This document shows positions 10,367 to 21,965 of a stretch of DNA of 64,000 nucleotides, one piece after another; positions within the stretch are counted from its first letter, which is position 1, and every line of letters begins with the position of its first letter. Under the pieces are notes generated by a model. It searched no databases. It saw only the letters and a list, made by a program, of their open reading frames with translations, and was not told the origin of the DNA. This stretch comes from Caprella mutica. Taxonomy: Eukaryota; Arthropoda; Malacostraca; Amphipoda; Caprellidae. Both the position numbers and the translations under genes were made by a program. The DNA is taken from assembly GCA_947561585.1 (NCBI GenBank), contig CANNZV010000265.1, positions 124,001 to 188,000 on the forward strand, given 5' to 3'.

Positions 10367-11134
10367 GGGTTGTGACAATATGCGTTTAAAACCATAGATT
10401 TTAATAATATCCTAGACGAATGAAATGAAAGGGTATCGAATACTATATACCGCTTGTGTAGAACGATTAAATAGTCTTATAGGTCCTCTCCAGGCTCCGG
10501 GAAAAAAATGAGAATATTACATAATATTATATAACTAAGGTCTACGATCATTATTCCGCAAACCGCATACAATTCGGTTCAGTATATATTTTATAATTTG
10601 TTTTAAAGTTTTTTAATACTCTGTGAGCAACAATTGAGCGAATCACTAATCTGATGCTAAAGAAGAAGATTGTACACTCTTTGTTTTGATTACAAATTTT
10701 AATTTTATAAACAAACCATGCGTTTTCGGCCTTTATTTTAGATATTAATTGTTTCCTAAAGTATATAAACGTTTCTATTATAATTTCATTCAATTTTATA
10801 CCTTTACACGAATATTAAATGGATTTAATAAACTAATACCTAGTTGACAATCAAAACAAATGTTGTACATTCTTTTTCTTCAGGCTGAAAATTTCCTAAA
10901 TTAGTAAGTCGGAAGTAAAAATAGGTTTTGTAGAGTTTTGATTATAAAAATCTTAAAAAGCATATAAAATTAAAAATATGCTACCAAATTCGATGCGGTT
11001 TGCAGCAAAATGATAAGAAACAATAACCTCGTTGAATAAGGCAATACAAATATTTGCTTGGAGAGGACCTTTAAATAAAATCCGTGTATAATATTTTCAG
11101 GATCTACGATTGTAAACATATATGGTCACAACCC
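10367..11134. mobile_element. MITE family 2 copy (GGGTTGTGACAATATG ends), split
   Basis: Ends GGGTTGTGACAATATGCG and, inverted, GGGTTGTGACCATATATG, with TA on both sides (10365-10366 and 11135-11136). Uninterrupted relatives at 25215-25383 and 30969-31138 are about 170 bp. This copy is longer because another element (10481-11070) has inserted into it. Confidence 0.85.
10481..11070. mobile_element. DNA element of AGGTCC family nested in MITE
   Basis: Inverted ends AGGTCCTCTCCAGGC and AGGTCCTCTCCAAGC bound this block. Removing it restores the shape of the family-2 MITE as seen at 25215-25383. The terminal AGGTCCTCTCCA word links it to copies at 985-1520 and 18074-19104. No credible transposase frame. 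Confidence 0.75.
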
Positions 11135-11640
11135 TAATGATAACCTTCGACGCTGTTGTTGAATAATCTCCTACATCGAAATTTCCGTACACGTACAAAA
11201 CCATACGGTAAAACCAATTATTCAACATTTAAAGTCTGTTTTACAACAATTGTATGGATATCATTCAACAAATAACTGTCTTTACGTTTACCTGAATTGT
11301 TTCACTAATTACTAAAGTTGAAAATGTAAATCAAACAATTTACACCTTAATTTATACAATAGGACACTCGAAGAGTGGAAACTATTTTACATTCCTTTGA
11401 ATGAAGATTTCATGAAGATTTCACGTATCAAAATATATTTTACGCGGATTTCTAACATAATCCAAAGAATTTGTTGTCTGAGTAACCAATAAATTAGAAA
11501 TCCAGAGCGTATGCTAATCACAAGGAATCGCTCTGCATACAACAGGAATTGCGTTCCACTCAACAGTATTGCGATATATTCCGTTGTTTAGATAAAACGA
11601 GAAAGAGAATGCAAACGGCAATGCATATACAAGAGGGACA
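11135..11640. other. AT-rich stretch, nothing recognised
   Basis: No gene or clear repeat structure seen. Confidence 0.4.
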
Positions 11641-12858
11641 AGTAGCAATTAGGACACTGTTAGCAATACAGGACAAGTAACCCAATTAGGACACTGTTAG
11701 CAATATAGGGACACAGTAAATACCACAATGATGACACTGTTAGCAATATAGGGACACAGTAAGTACCACAATGAGGACACTGTTAGCAATATAGGGACAC
11801 AGTAAGTACCACAATGAGGACACTGTTAGCAATATAGGGACACATTAAGTACCCCAATGAGGACACTGTTAGCAATATAGGGACACAGTAAGTACCCCAA
11901 TTAGGACACTGTTTGCAATATAGGGACACAGTAAGTACCCCAATTAGGACACTGTTAGCAATATAGGGACACAGTAAGTACCCCAATTAGGACACTGTTA
12001 GCAATACAGGACAAGTACCCCAATTAGGACACTGTTTGCAATATAGGGACACAGTAAGTACCCCAATTAGGACACTGTTAGCAATATAGGGACACAGTAA
12101 GTACTCCAATGAGGACACTGTTAGCAATATAGGGACACAGTAAGTACCACAATGAGGACACTGTTAGCAATATAGGGACACATTAAGTACCCCAATTAGG
12201 ACACTGTTAGCAATATAGGGACACAGTAAGTACCACAATGATGACACTGTTAGCAATATAGGGACACAGTAAGTACCACAATGAGGACACTGTTAGCAAT
12301 ATAGGGACACAGTAAGTACCACAATGAGGACACTGTTAGCAATATAGGGACACATTAAGTACCCCAATGAGGACACTGTTAGCAATATAGGGACACAGTA
12401 AGTACCCCAATGAGGACACTGTTAGTAATATAGGGACACAGTAAGTATCCCAATGAGGACACTGTTAGCAATATAGGGACACATTAAGTACCCCAATGAG
12501 GACACTGTTAGCAATATAGGGACACAGTAAGTACCACAATGAGGACACTGTTAGCAATATAGGGACACAGTAAGTACCCCAATGAGGACATTGTTAGCAA
12601 TATAGGGACACAGTAAGTACCCCAATGAGGACACTGTTAGTAATATAGGGACACAGTAAGTATCCCAATGAGGACACTGTTAGCAATATAGGGACACATT
12701 AAGTACCCCAATGAGGACACTGTTAGCAATATAGGGACACAGTAAGTACCCCAATGAGGACACTGTTAGCAATATAGGGACACAGTAAGTACCCCAATGA
12801 GGACACTGTTAGCAATATAGGGACACAGTAAGTACCCCAATGAGGACACTGTTAGCAA
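11640..12858. repeat. 43-bp minisatellite, about 28 copies
   Basis: The unit has two halves, GGACACTGTTAGCAATATAG and GGACACAGTAAGTACC plus CCAATGA. Variants (ACAATGA, CCAATTA, CATTAAG) recur in blocks, which shows duplication of multi-unit segments. The left edge has shortened units lacking part of the second half. A minus-strand ORF inside (11783-11986) is a by-product. Confidence 0.95.
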
Positions 12859-13194
12859 TTTTCGAAATGCACCCATATCAGGTACTTGATATTTTAAAAA
12901 TTATTTCCTTTTTTCAGTTTGGTAAAGAAGGAAAACGTTCAATTTATCATTGCCTTTCAAGACAATAAATTCATGATAAAATGATACGCTATTTACATAT
13001 TCTAACTCCGTATAAAACCTTTTATCGTATTGGATTCCACTTAAGTGTTTTTCATGAGCGAGTTTATACTTCTCTCATAAGGAATTGTATCCTCATAGCT
13101 ATAAACGTTAAGTAAATAATCTTCAATCAACGGAGGATGTAGAACATCTCTTACCTGATATACAACTCCTTGGTTAAAACACCGAGATAATTTT

Positions 13195-13440
13195 TCAGTA
13201 TATGTAGACTCAAATTCTAGTCTCCATGAGCGCCACCTAACGTGCTTAGTGTGAACAGTAAAGTCGTTCCCTGGTTAGTACACCGGTGACTCAGACTACA
13301 ATTCTAGTCTCCGTAAGCGCCACCTAGCGTGCTTAATATAAACAGTGAAGTCATTCCCTGGTTAGTACACCGGTGACTCAGACTCCTCTACTAGTCTCTA
13401 TAAGCGCCACCTAGCGTACCTAGTGTGAACAGTAAAGTCA
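13195..13440. repeat. 87-bp tandem repeat, 3 copies, each with a CTCF-core-like site
   Basis: Landmark GCGCCACCT occurs at 13230-13238, 13317-13325 and 13404-13412, exactly 87 bp apart. Its reverse complement AGGTGGCGC equals the core described for Drosophila CTCF sites. Each unit also carries TTCCCTGGTTAGTACACCGG (lost in the last copy), a word that recurs at about 30330. Confidence 0.85.
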
Positions 13441-13945
13441 TTCACACGAGTCATTACCAAATGAAAATACTGTTGTGAAAAAATTTGTTGAATGAATTTT
13501 CCTATCAGTTAAAAATTCACACGTCAAATGAATTTATCATTATGTTCTTAAAAATTTCCAAAGTTATTTTGATTTTAAATAATGAATAATAATGGCCACT
13601 TTAGTGGAAAGGTTAATCGATAACGCTTACTATTTCTAATACCTGGAATAAAGTTATGGTGGACCACTGATGACTAATTCTTTATAGCCCCAACATTCTT
13701 CTGTATCATGGTAGGAGAGCCTTCCTTAATCTTCTATTCCCTCACCATAATTTTCTCCCTTAATCTTCTATTCCCCCACCATAACTTTCTCCCTGTCACA
13801 TCAAGTCAAAGATTGTTCTCAATAAGAGAGTTTTCCTACATACCCCTTACCATCAATTTAGAGACACAACATCACTACCACACCTCACGCTACAAATTAC
13901 CTACATTGACACCTGATGGAAGATGGAGCAAATACCTGACCAGTA
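13441..13945. other. AT-rich stretch, small duplication only
   Basis: A 35-40-bp duplication (CCTTAATCTTCTATTCCC and neighbours, about 13723-13795) is the only structure. The short plus-strand frame at 13708-13953 spans that duplication and is not convincing as a gene. Confidence 0.4.
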
Positions 13946-15529
13946 ATGGGTAGTATTACCAGTGTCTATATTACCAGTGTCTCTATTACCAGTGTCTCTA
14001 TTACCATTGTCTCTATTATCAGTGTAGGTATTACCAGTGTCTATATTACCAGTGTCTCTATTACCAGTGTCTCTATTACCAGTGTCTCTATTACCAGTGT
14101 CTCTATTACCAGTGTCTTTATTACCAGTGTAGCTATTACCAGTGTCTATATTACCAGTGTCTCTATTACCAGTGTCTCTATTACCAGTGTCAATATTACC
14201 ATTGTCTCTATTACCAGTGTCTCTCTTACCATTGTCTCTATTACCAGTGTCTATATTACCAGTGTCTCTCTTACCAGTGTCTCTATTACCAGTGTCTCTA
14301 TTACCAGTGTCTCCATTACCAGTGTCTATATTACCAGTGTCTATATTACCAGTGTCTCTATTACCAGTGTCTATATTACCAGTGTCTCTATTACCAGTGT
14401 CTCTATTACCAGTGTCTCTATTACCAGTGTCTATATTACCAGTGTCTCTCTTACCAGTGTCTATATTACCAGCGTCTATATTACCAGTGTCTCTCTTACC
14501 AGTGTCTATATTACCAGTGTCTCTATTACCAGTGTCTCTCTTACCAGTGTCTATATTACCAGTGTCTCTATTACCAGTGTCTATATTACCAGTGTCTCTC
14601 TTACCAGTGTCTCTATTACCAGTGTCTCTATTACCAGTGTCTCTATTACCAGTGTCTATATTACCAGTGTCTATATTACCAGTGTCTATATTACCAGTGT
14701 CTATATTACCAGTGTCTCTATTACCAGTGTAGGTATTACCAGTGTCTCTATTACCAGTGTCTCTATTACCAGTGTCTCTCTTACCAGTTTCTATATTACC
14801 AGTGTCTCTATTACCAGTGTCTCTATTACCAGTGTCTCTATTACCAGTGTCTATATTACCAGTGTCTCTCTTACCAGTGTCTCTCTTACCAGTGTCTATA
14901 TTACCAGTGTCTCTATTACCAGTGTCTCTCTTACCAGTGTCTCTATTACCAGTGTCTCTATGACCAGTTTCTATATTACCAGTGTCTCTATTACCAGTGT
15001 CTCTATTACCAGTGTCTCTATTACCAGTGTCTATATTACCAGTGTCTCTCTTACCAGTGTCTCTCTTACCAGTGTCTATATTACCAGTGTCTCTCTTACC
15101 AGTGTCTATATTACCAGTGTCTCTATTACCAGTGTCTCTCTTACCAGTGTCTCTCTTACCAGTGTCTCTCTTACCAGTGTCTCTATTACCAGTGTCTCTA
15201 TGACCAGTGTCTCTATTACCATTGTCTATATTACCAGTGTCTATATTACCAGTGTAGGTATTACCGGGATTGGTATTACCAGTGTCTATATTACCAGTGT
15301 AGGTATTACCGGGGTTGGTATTACCAGTGTCTATATTACCAGTGTAGGTATTACCGGAGTTGGTATTCTTCTTGTTAAATTTGTGCTTTAGGTCCGCCTC
15401 CGATTTTCGATATTTTAACACTTCATAGGTTGAAGGAGTCATTTTAATATGTTTTTCTTGAATACCATTTGTTGTGGAAATGCTTGTTTCGAGATATATC
15501 ACAATTAAGTTAATGACCTGTGTTAACAC
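13901..15529 (-). CDS. Doubtful repeat-encoded ORF (GNRDT pentapeptides)
   Basis: On the minus strand the array reads as about 94 Gly-Asn-(Arg/Ile/Lys)-Asp-Thr pentapeptides. A non-repetitive lead of about 55 residues precedes it (15529 to about 15366), with ordinary composition: MTPSTYEVLKYRKSEADLKH is part of it. A possible splice acceptor (TTAACACAG) lies at the start of the frame and no upstream ATG is evident, so it would be an internal or last exon. Against it: any 15-bp unit without stops gives open frames by chance, and the plus strand is open too. The in-frame array at 42471-45785 shows this genome can carry coding minisatellites. Confidence 0.2.
   Translation of the reverse strand: MLTQVINLIVIYLETSISTTNGIQEKHIKMTPSTYEVLKYRKSEADLKHKFNKKNTNSGNTYTGNIDTGNTNPGNTYTGNIDTGNTNPGNTYTGNIDTGNIDNGNRDTGHRDTGNRDTGKRDTGKRDTGKRDTGNRDTGNIDTGKRDTGNIDTGKRDTGKRDTGNIDTGNRDTGNRDTGNRDTGNIETGHRDTGNRDTGKRDTGNRDTGNIDTGKRDTGKRDTGNIDTGNRDTGNRDTGNRDTGNIETGKRDTGNRDTGNRDTGNTYTGNRDTGNIDTGNIDTGNIDTGNIDTGNRDTGNRDTGNRDTGKRDTGNIDTGNRDTGNIDTGKRDTGNRDTGNIDTGKRDTGNIDAGNIDTGKRDTGNIDTGNRDTGNRDTGNRDTGNIDTGNRDTGNIDTGNIDTGNGDTGNRDTGNRDTGKRDTGNIDTGNRDNGKRDTGNRDNGNIDTGNRDTGNRDTGNIDTGNSYTGNKDTGNRDTGNRDTGNRDTGNRDTGNIDTGNTYTDNRDNGNRDTGNRDTGNIDTGNTTHYWSGICSIFHQVSM
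13948..15368. repeat. 15-bp minisatellite, about 94 copies
   Basis: Unit TTACCAGTGTCTCTA, with CTATA, CTCTC and AGGTA variants at the last five positions. The unit length is a multiple of three and has no stop in several frames, so very long frames exist on both strands. The right end shows a higher-order pattern (GGTATTACC alternating with GTCTATATTACC) from about 15240. Confidence 0.97.
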
Positions 15530-16650
15530 CTACTTTCCGAAAACTCTAAGTGTTCCATATCACGATTCTCATCGAACAGCAATATATAGAATTAACATTT
15601 CTTTCATCTCTATAATAATCACAAAGATTTTAGAGGTTAGGTATTGAAAAGGTTTAATAATGCATTCAAATCCTAATTCAAACATTAGCTTCAGTAATAC
15701 CAAGCGAAGAATCACATTTCTTCCAATTCTATCAGCATCATTAAATATGTAATAGGATATACTTCTTGCATCTAAATAATGATTATTAGGGGAAATTATA
15801 GCAAACTAAAGCACCACACAGTAATAAATAGATGAAGTTTTAGTATCCAAATCACCAGCTTCGTTTATTCCTATAAACATGGAATGTTTAGATATCTGCG
15901 AGGAGTCGAGATATCATTAATTAATTAGTTTGGTTACCTAAAGGAGAACACTATCGACAACAACTAAAATCTGGAGCCACCGTACAGTAGAACTTCTCTA
16001 TTATGAAGTCCTCTATAGTGAATGAAGTGACCTGAAGGAAGTAGCCTTTATATTGAACAAATTTTTTTTTAGTCTTCCATAAAATGGACATCAGTTTTCT
16101 AAAACTAACGGCAATTTCATGGCAGTTTAAAGAAATTTGTTCACTATAGATGCTACTTCCTTACTCAGGACACAATCTTCACTATACAGGATTTCATTAC
16201 AGAGGAGTTATTTTAAAACAGTTCTGTTTTTGTCTGCATTTCAATGCAGGTACAGCGTTGCTCTAAAGAGGATATGCAGCTATAAACGTACGATGCGGTT
16301 TAGTCTCTTCAGAACCAGCGGAAAAAAATAGCTCCTATGTTCCGAAAACAGACGGAATACATCAAAAATAACTATTTGATATATTATGATAAGAAGATTA
16401 CCGTAAATATGGAAAATATCCTGTTCCCTATCGACATTACTTCGTTAACTAACTATACAACAGTAAAAATCCTTGGAGTCATGGAATATGCAATCTATGA
16501 AGTCAGAAAGAGAGTATATCTGTGATGAGTTTTTCACAGTTTACTATAATTTTAATGCTTGTAGTTATTTTAAAATTGGTCAGAGTACACGACTACCAAT
16601 TAGTAAGATTTGAAAATTAGAAAAAATTAGAAAACTGCGATATGTGAAAT
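15530..16650. other. AT-rich stretch with one MITE-like copy (family 5)
   Basis: At about 15987-16215, CAGTAGAACTTCTCTATTAT faces an inverted partner around TTCATTACAGAGGAGTT. Related copies lie at 20758-21150 and 25885-26095. Two short plus-strand frames (16137-16331, 16337-16525) have no coding support. The rest is featureless. Confidence 0.45.
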
Positions 16651-16652
16651 TA

Positions 16653-17520
16653 GCATCATCACAGTGACTCTTTTCTCTGATAGTACATCATCACAGTGAC
16701 TCTTTTCTCTGATAGTACATCATCACAGTGACTCTTTTCTCTGATAGTACATCATCACAGTGACTCTTTTCTCTGAAAGTACACCATCACAGTGACTCTT
16801 TTCTCTGAAAGTACACCATCACAGTGACTCTTTTCTCTGAAAGTACACCATCACAGTGACTCTTTTCTCTGATAGTACACCATAACTGTGACTCTTTTCT
16901 CTGATAGTACATCATCACAGTGACTCTTTTCTCTGATAGTACATCATCACAGTGACTCTTTTCTCTGATAGTACATCATCACAGTGACTCTTTTCTCTGA
17001 AAGTACACCATCACAGTGACTCTTTTCTCTGAAAGTACACCATAACTGTGACTCTTTTCTCTGATAGTACATCATCACAGTGACTCTTTTCTCTGATAGT
17101 ACACCATCACAGTGACTCTTTTCTCTGATAGTACATCATCACAGTGACTCTTTTCTCTGGTAGTACATCATCACAGTGACTCTTTTCTCTGATAGTACAT
17201 CATCACAGTGACTCTTTTCTCTGATAGTACATCATCACAGTGACTCTTTTCTCTGATAGTACATCATCACAGTGACTCTTTTCTCTGATAGTACATCAGC
17301 ACAGTGACTCTTTTCTCTGATAGTACATCATCACAGTGACTCTTTTCTCTGATAGTACATCATCACAGTAACTCTTTTCTCTAATAGTACATCATCACAG
17401 TGACTCTTTTCTCTGATAGTACATCATCACAGTGACTTTTTTCTCTGATAGTACATCATCACCGTGACTCTTTTTTCTGAAAGTACATCATCACAGTGAC
17501 TCTTTTATCCGCTAGTACAT
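16653..17520. repeat. 32-bp minisatellite, about 27 copies
   Basis: Unit built from CATCATCACAGTGACTC and TTTTCTCTGATAGTA. Subtypes with CACCATCACAG and GAAAGTA, or with CATAACTGTG, recur in the same order twice, showing block duplication. The last unit runs into ATCCGCTAGTACATCACAG, which resembles the ATCCGCTAGT core seen at 835-955 and 4612-4720. Confidence 0.95.
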
Positions 17521-18073
17521 CACAGTTCATGATGACACTCTAGTTGCTTCTTCACGCTCCAATCATGATGAATTAGGTTAGACATGAATACAGCAACACT
17601 CTAGTTTATCACCAAAGCTTGTATGCAGTACTAGCGTTCGAATACGAGGCTGCAATGATGATTAATGGTCTTCGCCATTCGGATTCAGCAGCTACGAATC
17701 CATCCTCATTCTTTGGGGCGGGCGGAAATGATCCGAAGCTTAGAAATGGCCGAAGTCATATAACACTATTGAGACTAATAGACAACTGAATGCGAGCTGA
17801 GTTTCGAATTATTATTGTTGTTGTCCTGTAATGTACAATAGCATTTACATTAATATTAGGAAAATTACTAACAAAAGCCTAGATGATTAGTGGTCAAAAT
17901 TTAAATTAGAATAGAACGGCCAGCCATAGAGCATTTCTTTTAACTAGATTTATAAAATAATCTAATTTCCAACGCAATGTGTCAGATTCTAAAAGTAGAT
18001 TTAGGATAACGTGGCAGTGCTCTAACACTTACGGTACATTTTAACCATTAAAAACGAGAAAATTGGAATCTTT
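17521..18073. other. Stretch without gene
   Basis: Apart from the ATCCGCTAGT-like border sequence, nothing is recognised. A GTTCGAATA word at about 17637 is not part of a tRNA cloverleaf. Confidence 0.4.
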
Positions 18074-19104
18074 AAAGGTACCCTCCACTATATTTTTTTA
18101 AATTCTCTATGCATTTGAACTAATGTTACTGATAATAAAACTGCAAACCATTTAAAATTTGGTTCTATAGTTTTATTATAATATGTAATTTAAAATCTTT
18201 TTCTGTTCTTTCTACTACACCTCTGAATTTCAAGCAAAGAAAAAGCGCCCCTGTTCGATAGGCTAACACGATCCGACAAAATCAAAACAATAACAAAGCT
18301 GATTGATAGATATCAATAGATATCATTGCTACCGGTACCGTATTGTCACTCAAGATGTTCTTTGTGTTAATCGAGTTACTTTGTAACGAACTAAAAATGC
18401 TTGACAAAGACACCTGCCTACTTAATAAATGTTTTTTTGATTATTTTGGTTTAATTTCCATGACAGTGTGATACCACAGCACTCCTATTAGGTATTCGTA
18501 CATTAACTTAAAATAATGGATTTTCAAACCAATTAGGTAATTAAGAATATTGAAGAGGCTACTTGGATTAACAAAAAGGAATAAATCAGGGTTTTACAAT
18601 TTTCTATCTGTAGAGTTAGTGTTACTAGAGTTAAATGAGAGTGAGACTGACTAATATTGAGCAATACGGTAGGTATTCCAAGATTCACTTTAATATTTAT
18701 CGTAATACCGTAATTCTAATACAATGGATCCATATAAAGAATTCAAGTACCTAATTAAGTATTTCTTACTAATCGTTTTCATACATCATAACATTTTCCG
18801 ATATTGAGAACTGTTAATTTTTATACACTTTCTATTTGAACACAGATCTGTGATTTGAAATTTTGAATAGGTATGCGCTATGTATATACGAACGAACATC
18901 CTACTCAAGTATGGGGAGCTTTTTCTTCTAATGAAATTATGAATCTCAGAATGAAAAAAAAACAAAATGCAAATATTTCTTATATAATTAATTGTGAACA
19001 GAATACTTGATCGATTTAAATTCTGTTTACTGCGATATGTTATATAACCTTAGCTCTACAAATTTAAAGCAATACCAGAATTTTTTAAATTTAGAGTGGA
19101 GAGG
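18074..19104. mobile_element. AGGTCC-family DNA element, copy B
   Basis: Starts AGGTACCCTCCACTATA and ends TTAGAGTGGAGAGGACCT. Its interior is collinear with copy A (985-1520), for example AACTGCAAACCATTTAAAA and TTCTTATATAATTAATTGTG. It is about 500 bp longer because of internal sequence around 18310-18720. No transposase. Confidence 0.7.
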
Positions 19105-19176
19105 ACCTTTAATAGATTAGAAATAAAATCAACACCTTCTTAACTATATTTTAGTAAGGTATCATGCAGATAGCAC

Positions 19177-20152
19177 CATGCACGGACAATTCGTTCACGG
19201 ACATTTCGTCTAACGGACATTTCGTCTGCGGACATTTCGTCCAACGGACATTTCGTCCGCGGACATTTCGTCCATGGACATTTAATCCACGGACAATTCG
19301 TCCACGAAATGCTTTATTTTGTATTATAATTATAATGTGTACATATTGTTTATTGTATATTATTTATATATATTCTGCAATATGAAAGTAAAAAACACCC
19401 TTTTTTGATGGTAATTAGAAATTTATGGTCTTTGCCTTAATTCTTATAGCAATTTTTTTCTCCTGCTCCTGCTGACCGGCAACAAGAAAATAATAAAACT
19501 GAATACTTTATTTAATTATATGCAGGCAGGCCTCGATTTTATTGTGTCCCGGTCTTATAAAATCTGTAATAAAAGCAAGACATATCTCGAACTTTTTATA
19601 GCACCTACTTAAACATAGAAAACGGAGACTTTCTTTATATATTAACAATAACTACATTTTTTGCAGTGTATTTTCACAATACCTACCATAAATGTCAATA
19701 TTACAACTCAGATTAGCTTATTTGAAGCAATATTGGTTCAGAAATTAGTTTTTTATGATAACATTTTTTTCAACAGAGACTGCGCAAAATACATACATGT
19801 ATGTACTACTAACAAGTTAGTGAAATTTAGATATGATCTAAAAGAATTAGCTAAATATTGATACATTTTAGTGTTACGTTTAATTATATAAACGTCATAA
19901 CATCTGTGTTATCGGATTGTTCAATATTTTCAGACTCATAATAGAACCATATAAAATAATTAGTATTTTCTTTTGATTATAATCATTTTATTCTCTTTCT
20001 TACGTTTCAAGATTTAGTCTTATTAGTATACCTAGTTATTTCATATTTTGGATACTTGTAACTCATTAATTAATGCAAAATATTATAGTAGGTAAATGTC
20101 CGTGGACGAAAATTCCGTGGACGAGATGTTCGTGGACGAAATTTCCTAGACC
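19177..20152. mobile_element. Tandem-motif-ended element, 9-10-bp target duplication
   Basis: The left end holds about seven copies of the near-palindromic motif GGACATTTCGTCC (19183-19312) and the right end about four inverted copies (20097-20145). CAGATAGCAC occurs exactly at both flanks (19167-19176 and 20153-20162). A 9-10-bp duplication is the hallmark of Mutator-like transposition. The 780-bp interior is AT-rich, with a weak 66-codon frame only. Non-autonomous. Confidence 0.85.
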
Positions 20153-20162
20153 CAGATAGCAC

Positions 20163-20757
20163 ACTAATCACTCTTGGAATTCAAAACCCCGAAGCATGAC
20201 ATTAATCCATGGCAACAAATACAATTCTCCGGTTGAAATCAACTGCACAAAAGTTTCGAAATTTGTTGGCAAAAGCGCGATGCCCGAAATGAGGATCATT
20301 TATTTTTTCGGTCTCAGCGGCTGAAAAGGACACCATTAGAAGTGAGCGAAACAAAACTACAGGAAAAAATAAATACCAACAAGGCTGTAGAAAAGTTTCA
20401 GAAACTTTAACGGAAAATGCCCTTCTTTTCGATAAGTTAAAAGGTTCTCATTATAGTTTTTGCCTGATTGTGAGTTGCTTTGTCGTAATTGGTATTAAGA
20501 GTTGATGTGAATAGAGTACGATGATCTAATGTCTTACTTTACCATCTGAAAGAGATGCATAGACTTAATAATAGAAATGATATCATATTTGAAACAAGAA
20601 CTTCGTAAATACAAGCTTAACTAAAAGTAATCGACTTAAATGAAATATATATATATAATTACTGAACTTTATCAACAAAATTATATTCTATTTCAATTTG
20701 AATATATGAACACAGTTCTGAATGGTACGAATTACGTCAGAGGAGAACTTTCTCTAC
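20163..20757. other. Stretch without recognised features
   Basis: No convincing gene, inverted repeat or array. GC is slightly higher at 20180-20420, but all frames are broken. Confidence 0.4.
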
Positions 20758-21150
20758 TTCAGTAGAACTTCTGTATAGTAAACTTCATATAGTTAACTAT
20801 AGAGGATTTGAGAGTTCAATAGAAAACTGGACTTTTCATGGCAGACTGCACAAAATATTTTATTATTTTTCAAATAAAATCATTATACAACGTATTGCAT
20901 TTCTCAGAACTCTTAAAAATCAGGATAGTTCACTACAAATGACTTCATTCCAGAAGTTTTTTACTGGTAGAACCTCTCTTTCATGAAATATAACTAAATT
21001 TATATATACAGATTCATAGAAAAGTCATAGGCAATTTGTGGCATTCAAAACAAAATATTTTCACTACAGAGGTTAGTGCGTTATACAGGGGTCTACTAAT
21101 CAGGATGATTCACTATGCAGGAGTTCATTATAGAGGAGTTCTAACTGAAT
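20758..21150. mobile_element. MITE-like element, family 5
   Basis: The left end AGTAGAACTTCTGTATAGTA is matched by the inverted right end around CATTATAGAGGAGTTCTAAC. Inner words (AAAATATTTTNACTAC, GGATAGTTCACTA) are also mirrored. Copies at 15987-16215 and 25885-26095. Confidence 0.5.
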
Positions 21151-21209
21151 CATCATTCTACCAAATTTGATTTCAATGACGTTTTACTTCTATTGTCTCA
21201 ACTATGACT

Positions 21210-21965
21210 GTTTGTGACGTCAGAGGTCTATTGTATGAAGTATTAAATTTCTGTTAACTTTGGTTACAGTGACGTCAGAGTTGTATTGTCTCTACCACCC
21301 TATATATTTTAACTGTAGCTACTGTGACGTCAGAGTTGTATTGTCTCTACCACCCTATATATTTTAACTGTAGCTACTGTGACGTCAGAGTTCTATTGTC
21401 TCTACCACCCTATATATTTTAACTGTAGCTACTGTGACGTCAGAGTTCTATTGTCTCTACCACCCTATATATTTTAACTGTAGCTACTGTGACGTCAGAG
21501 TTTTATTGTCTCTACCACCCTATATATTTTTACTGTAGCTACTGTGACGTCAGAGTTCTATTGTCTCTACCACCCTATATATTTTAACTGTAGCTACTGT
21601 GACGTCAGAGTTCTATTGTCTCTACCACCCTATATATTTTAACTGTAGCTACTGTGACGTCAGAGTTCTATTGTCTCTACCACCCTATATATTTTAACTG
21701 TAGCTACTGTGACGTCAGAGTTCTATTGTCTCTACCACCCTGAATATTTTAACTGTAGCTACGGTGACGTCAGAGTTCTATTGTCTCTACCACCCTGTTT
21801 ATTTTAACTGTGGCTACTGTGACGTCAGAGTTCTATTGTCTCTACCACCCTATATATTTTAACTGTAGCTACTCTGACGTCAGAGTTCTATTGTCTCTAC
21901 CACCCTATATATTTTAACTGTAGCTACTCTGACGTCAGAGTTCTATTGTCTCTACCAACCTATAC
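21210..21965. repeat. 55-bp minisatellite, about 14 copies, each with TGACGTCA
   Basis: Every unit contains the perfect palindrome TGACGTCA, the consensus CREB/ATF response element. The first is at 21215-21222 and the last at 21930-21937, at 55-bp spacing through most of the array. Flanking words are GTAGCTACTG and GAGTTCTATTGTCTCTACC. The palindrome is unchanged in all copies although neighbouring positions vary. Confidence 0.95.

Noticed and set aside
11640..12858. CRISPR-like array
   Set aside because: Units are directly adjacent with no unique spacers; the genome is eukaryotic. The same applies to all other arrays.
13946..15391. Plus-strand ORFs through the 15-bp array
   Set aside because: Pure repeat in every frame without a non-repetitive flank; only the minus frame has any lead sequence worth noting.
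17630..17650. tRNA-like GTTCGAAT word
   Set aside because: No acceptor, D or anticodon stems can be drawn around it.
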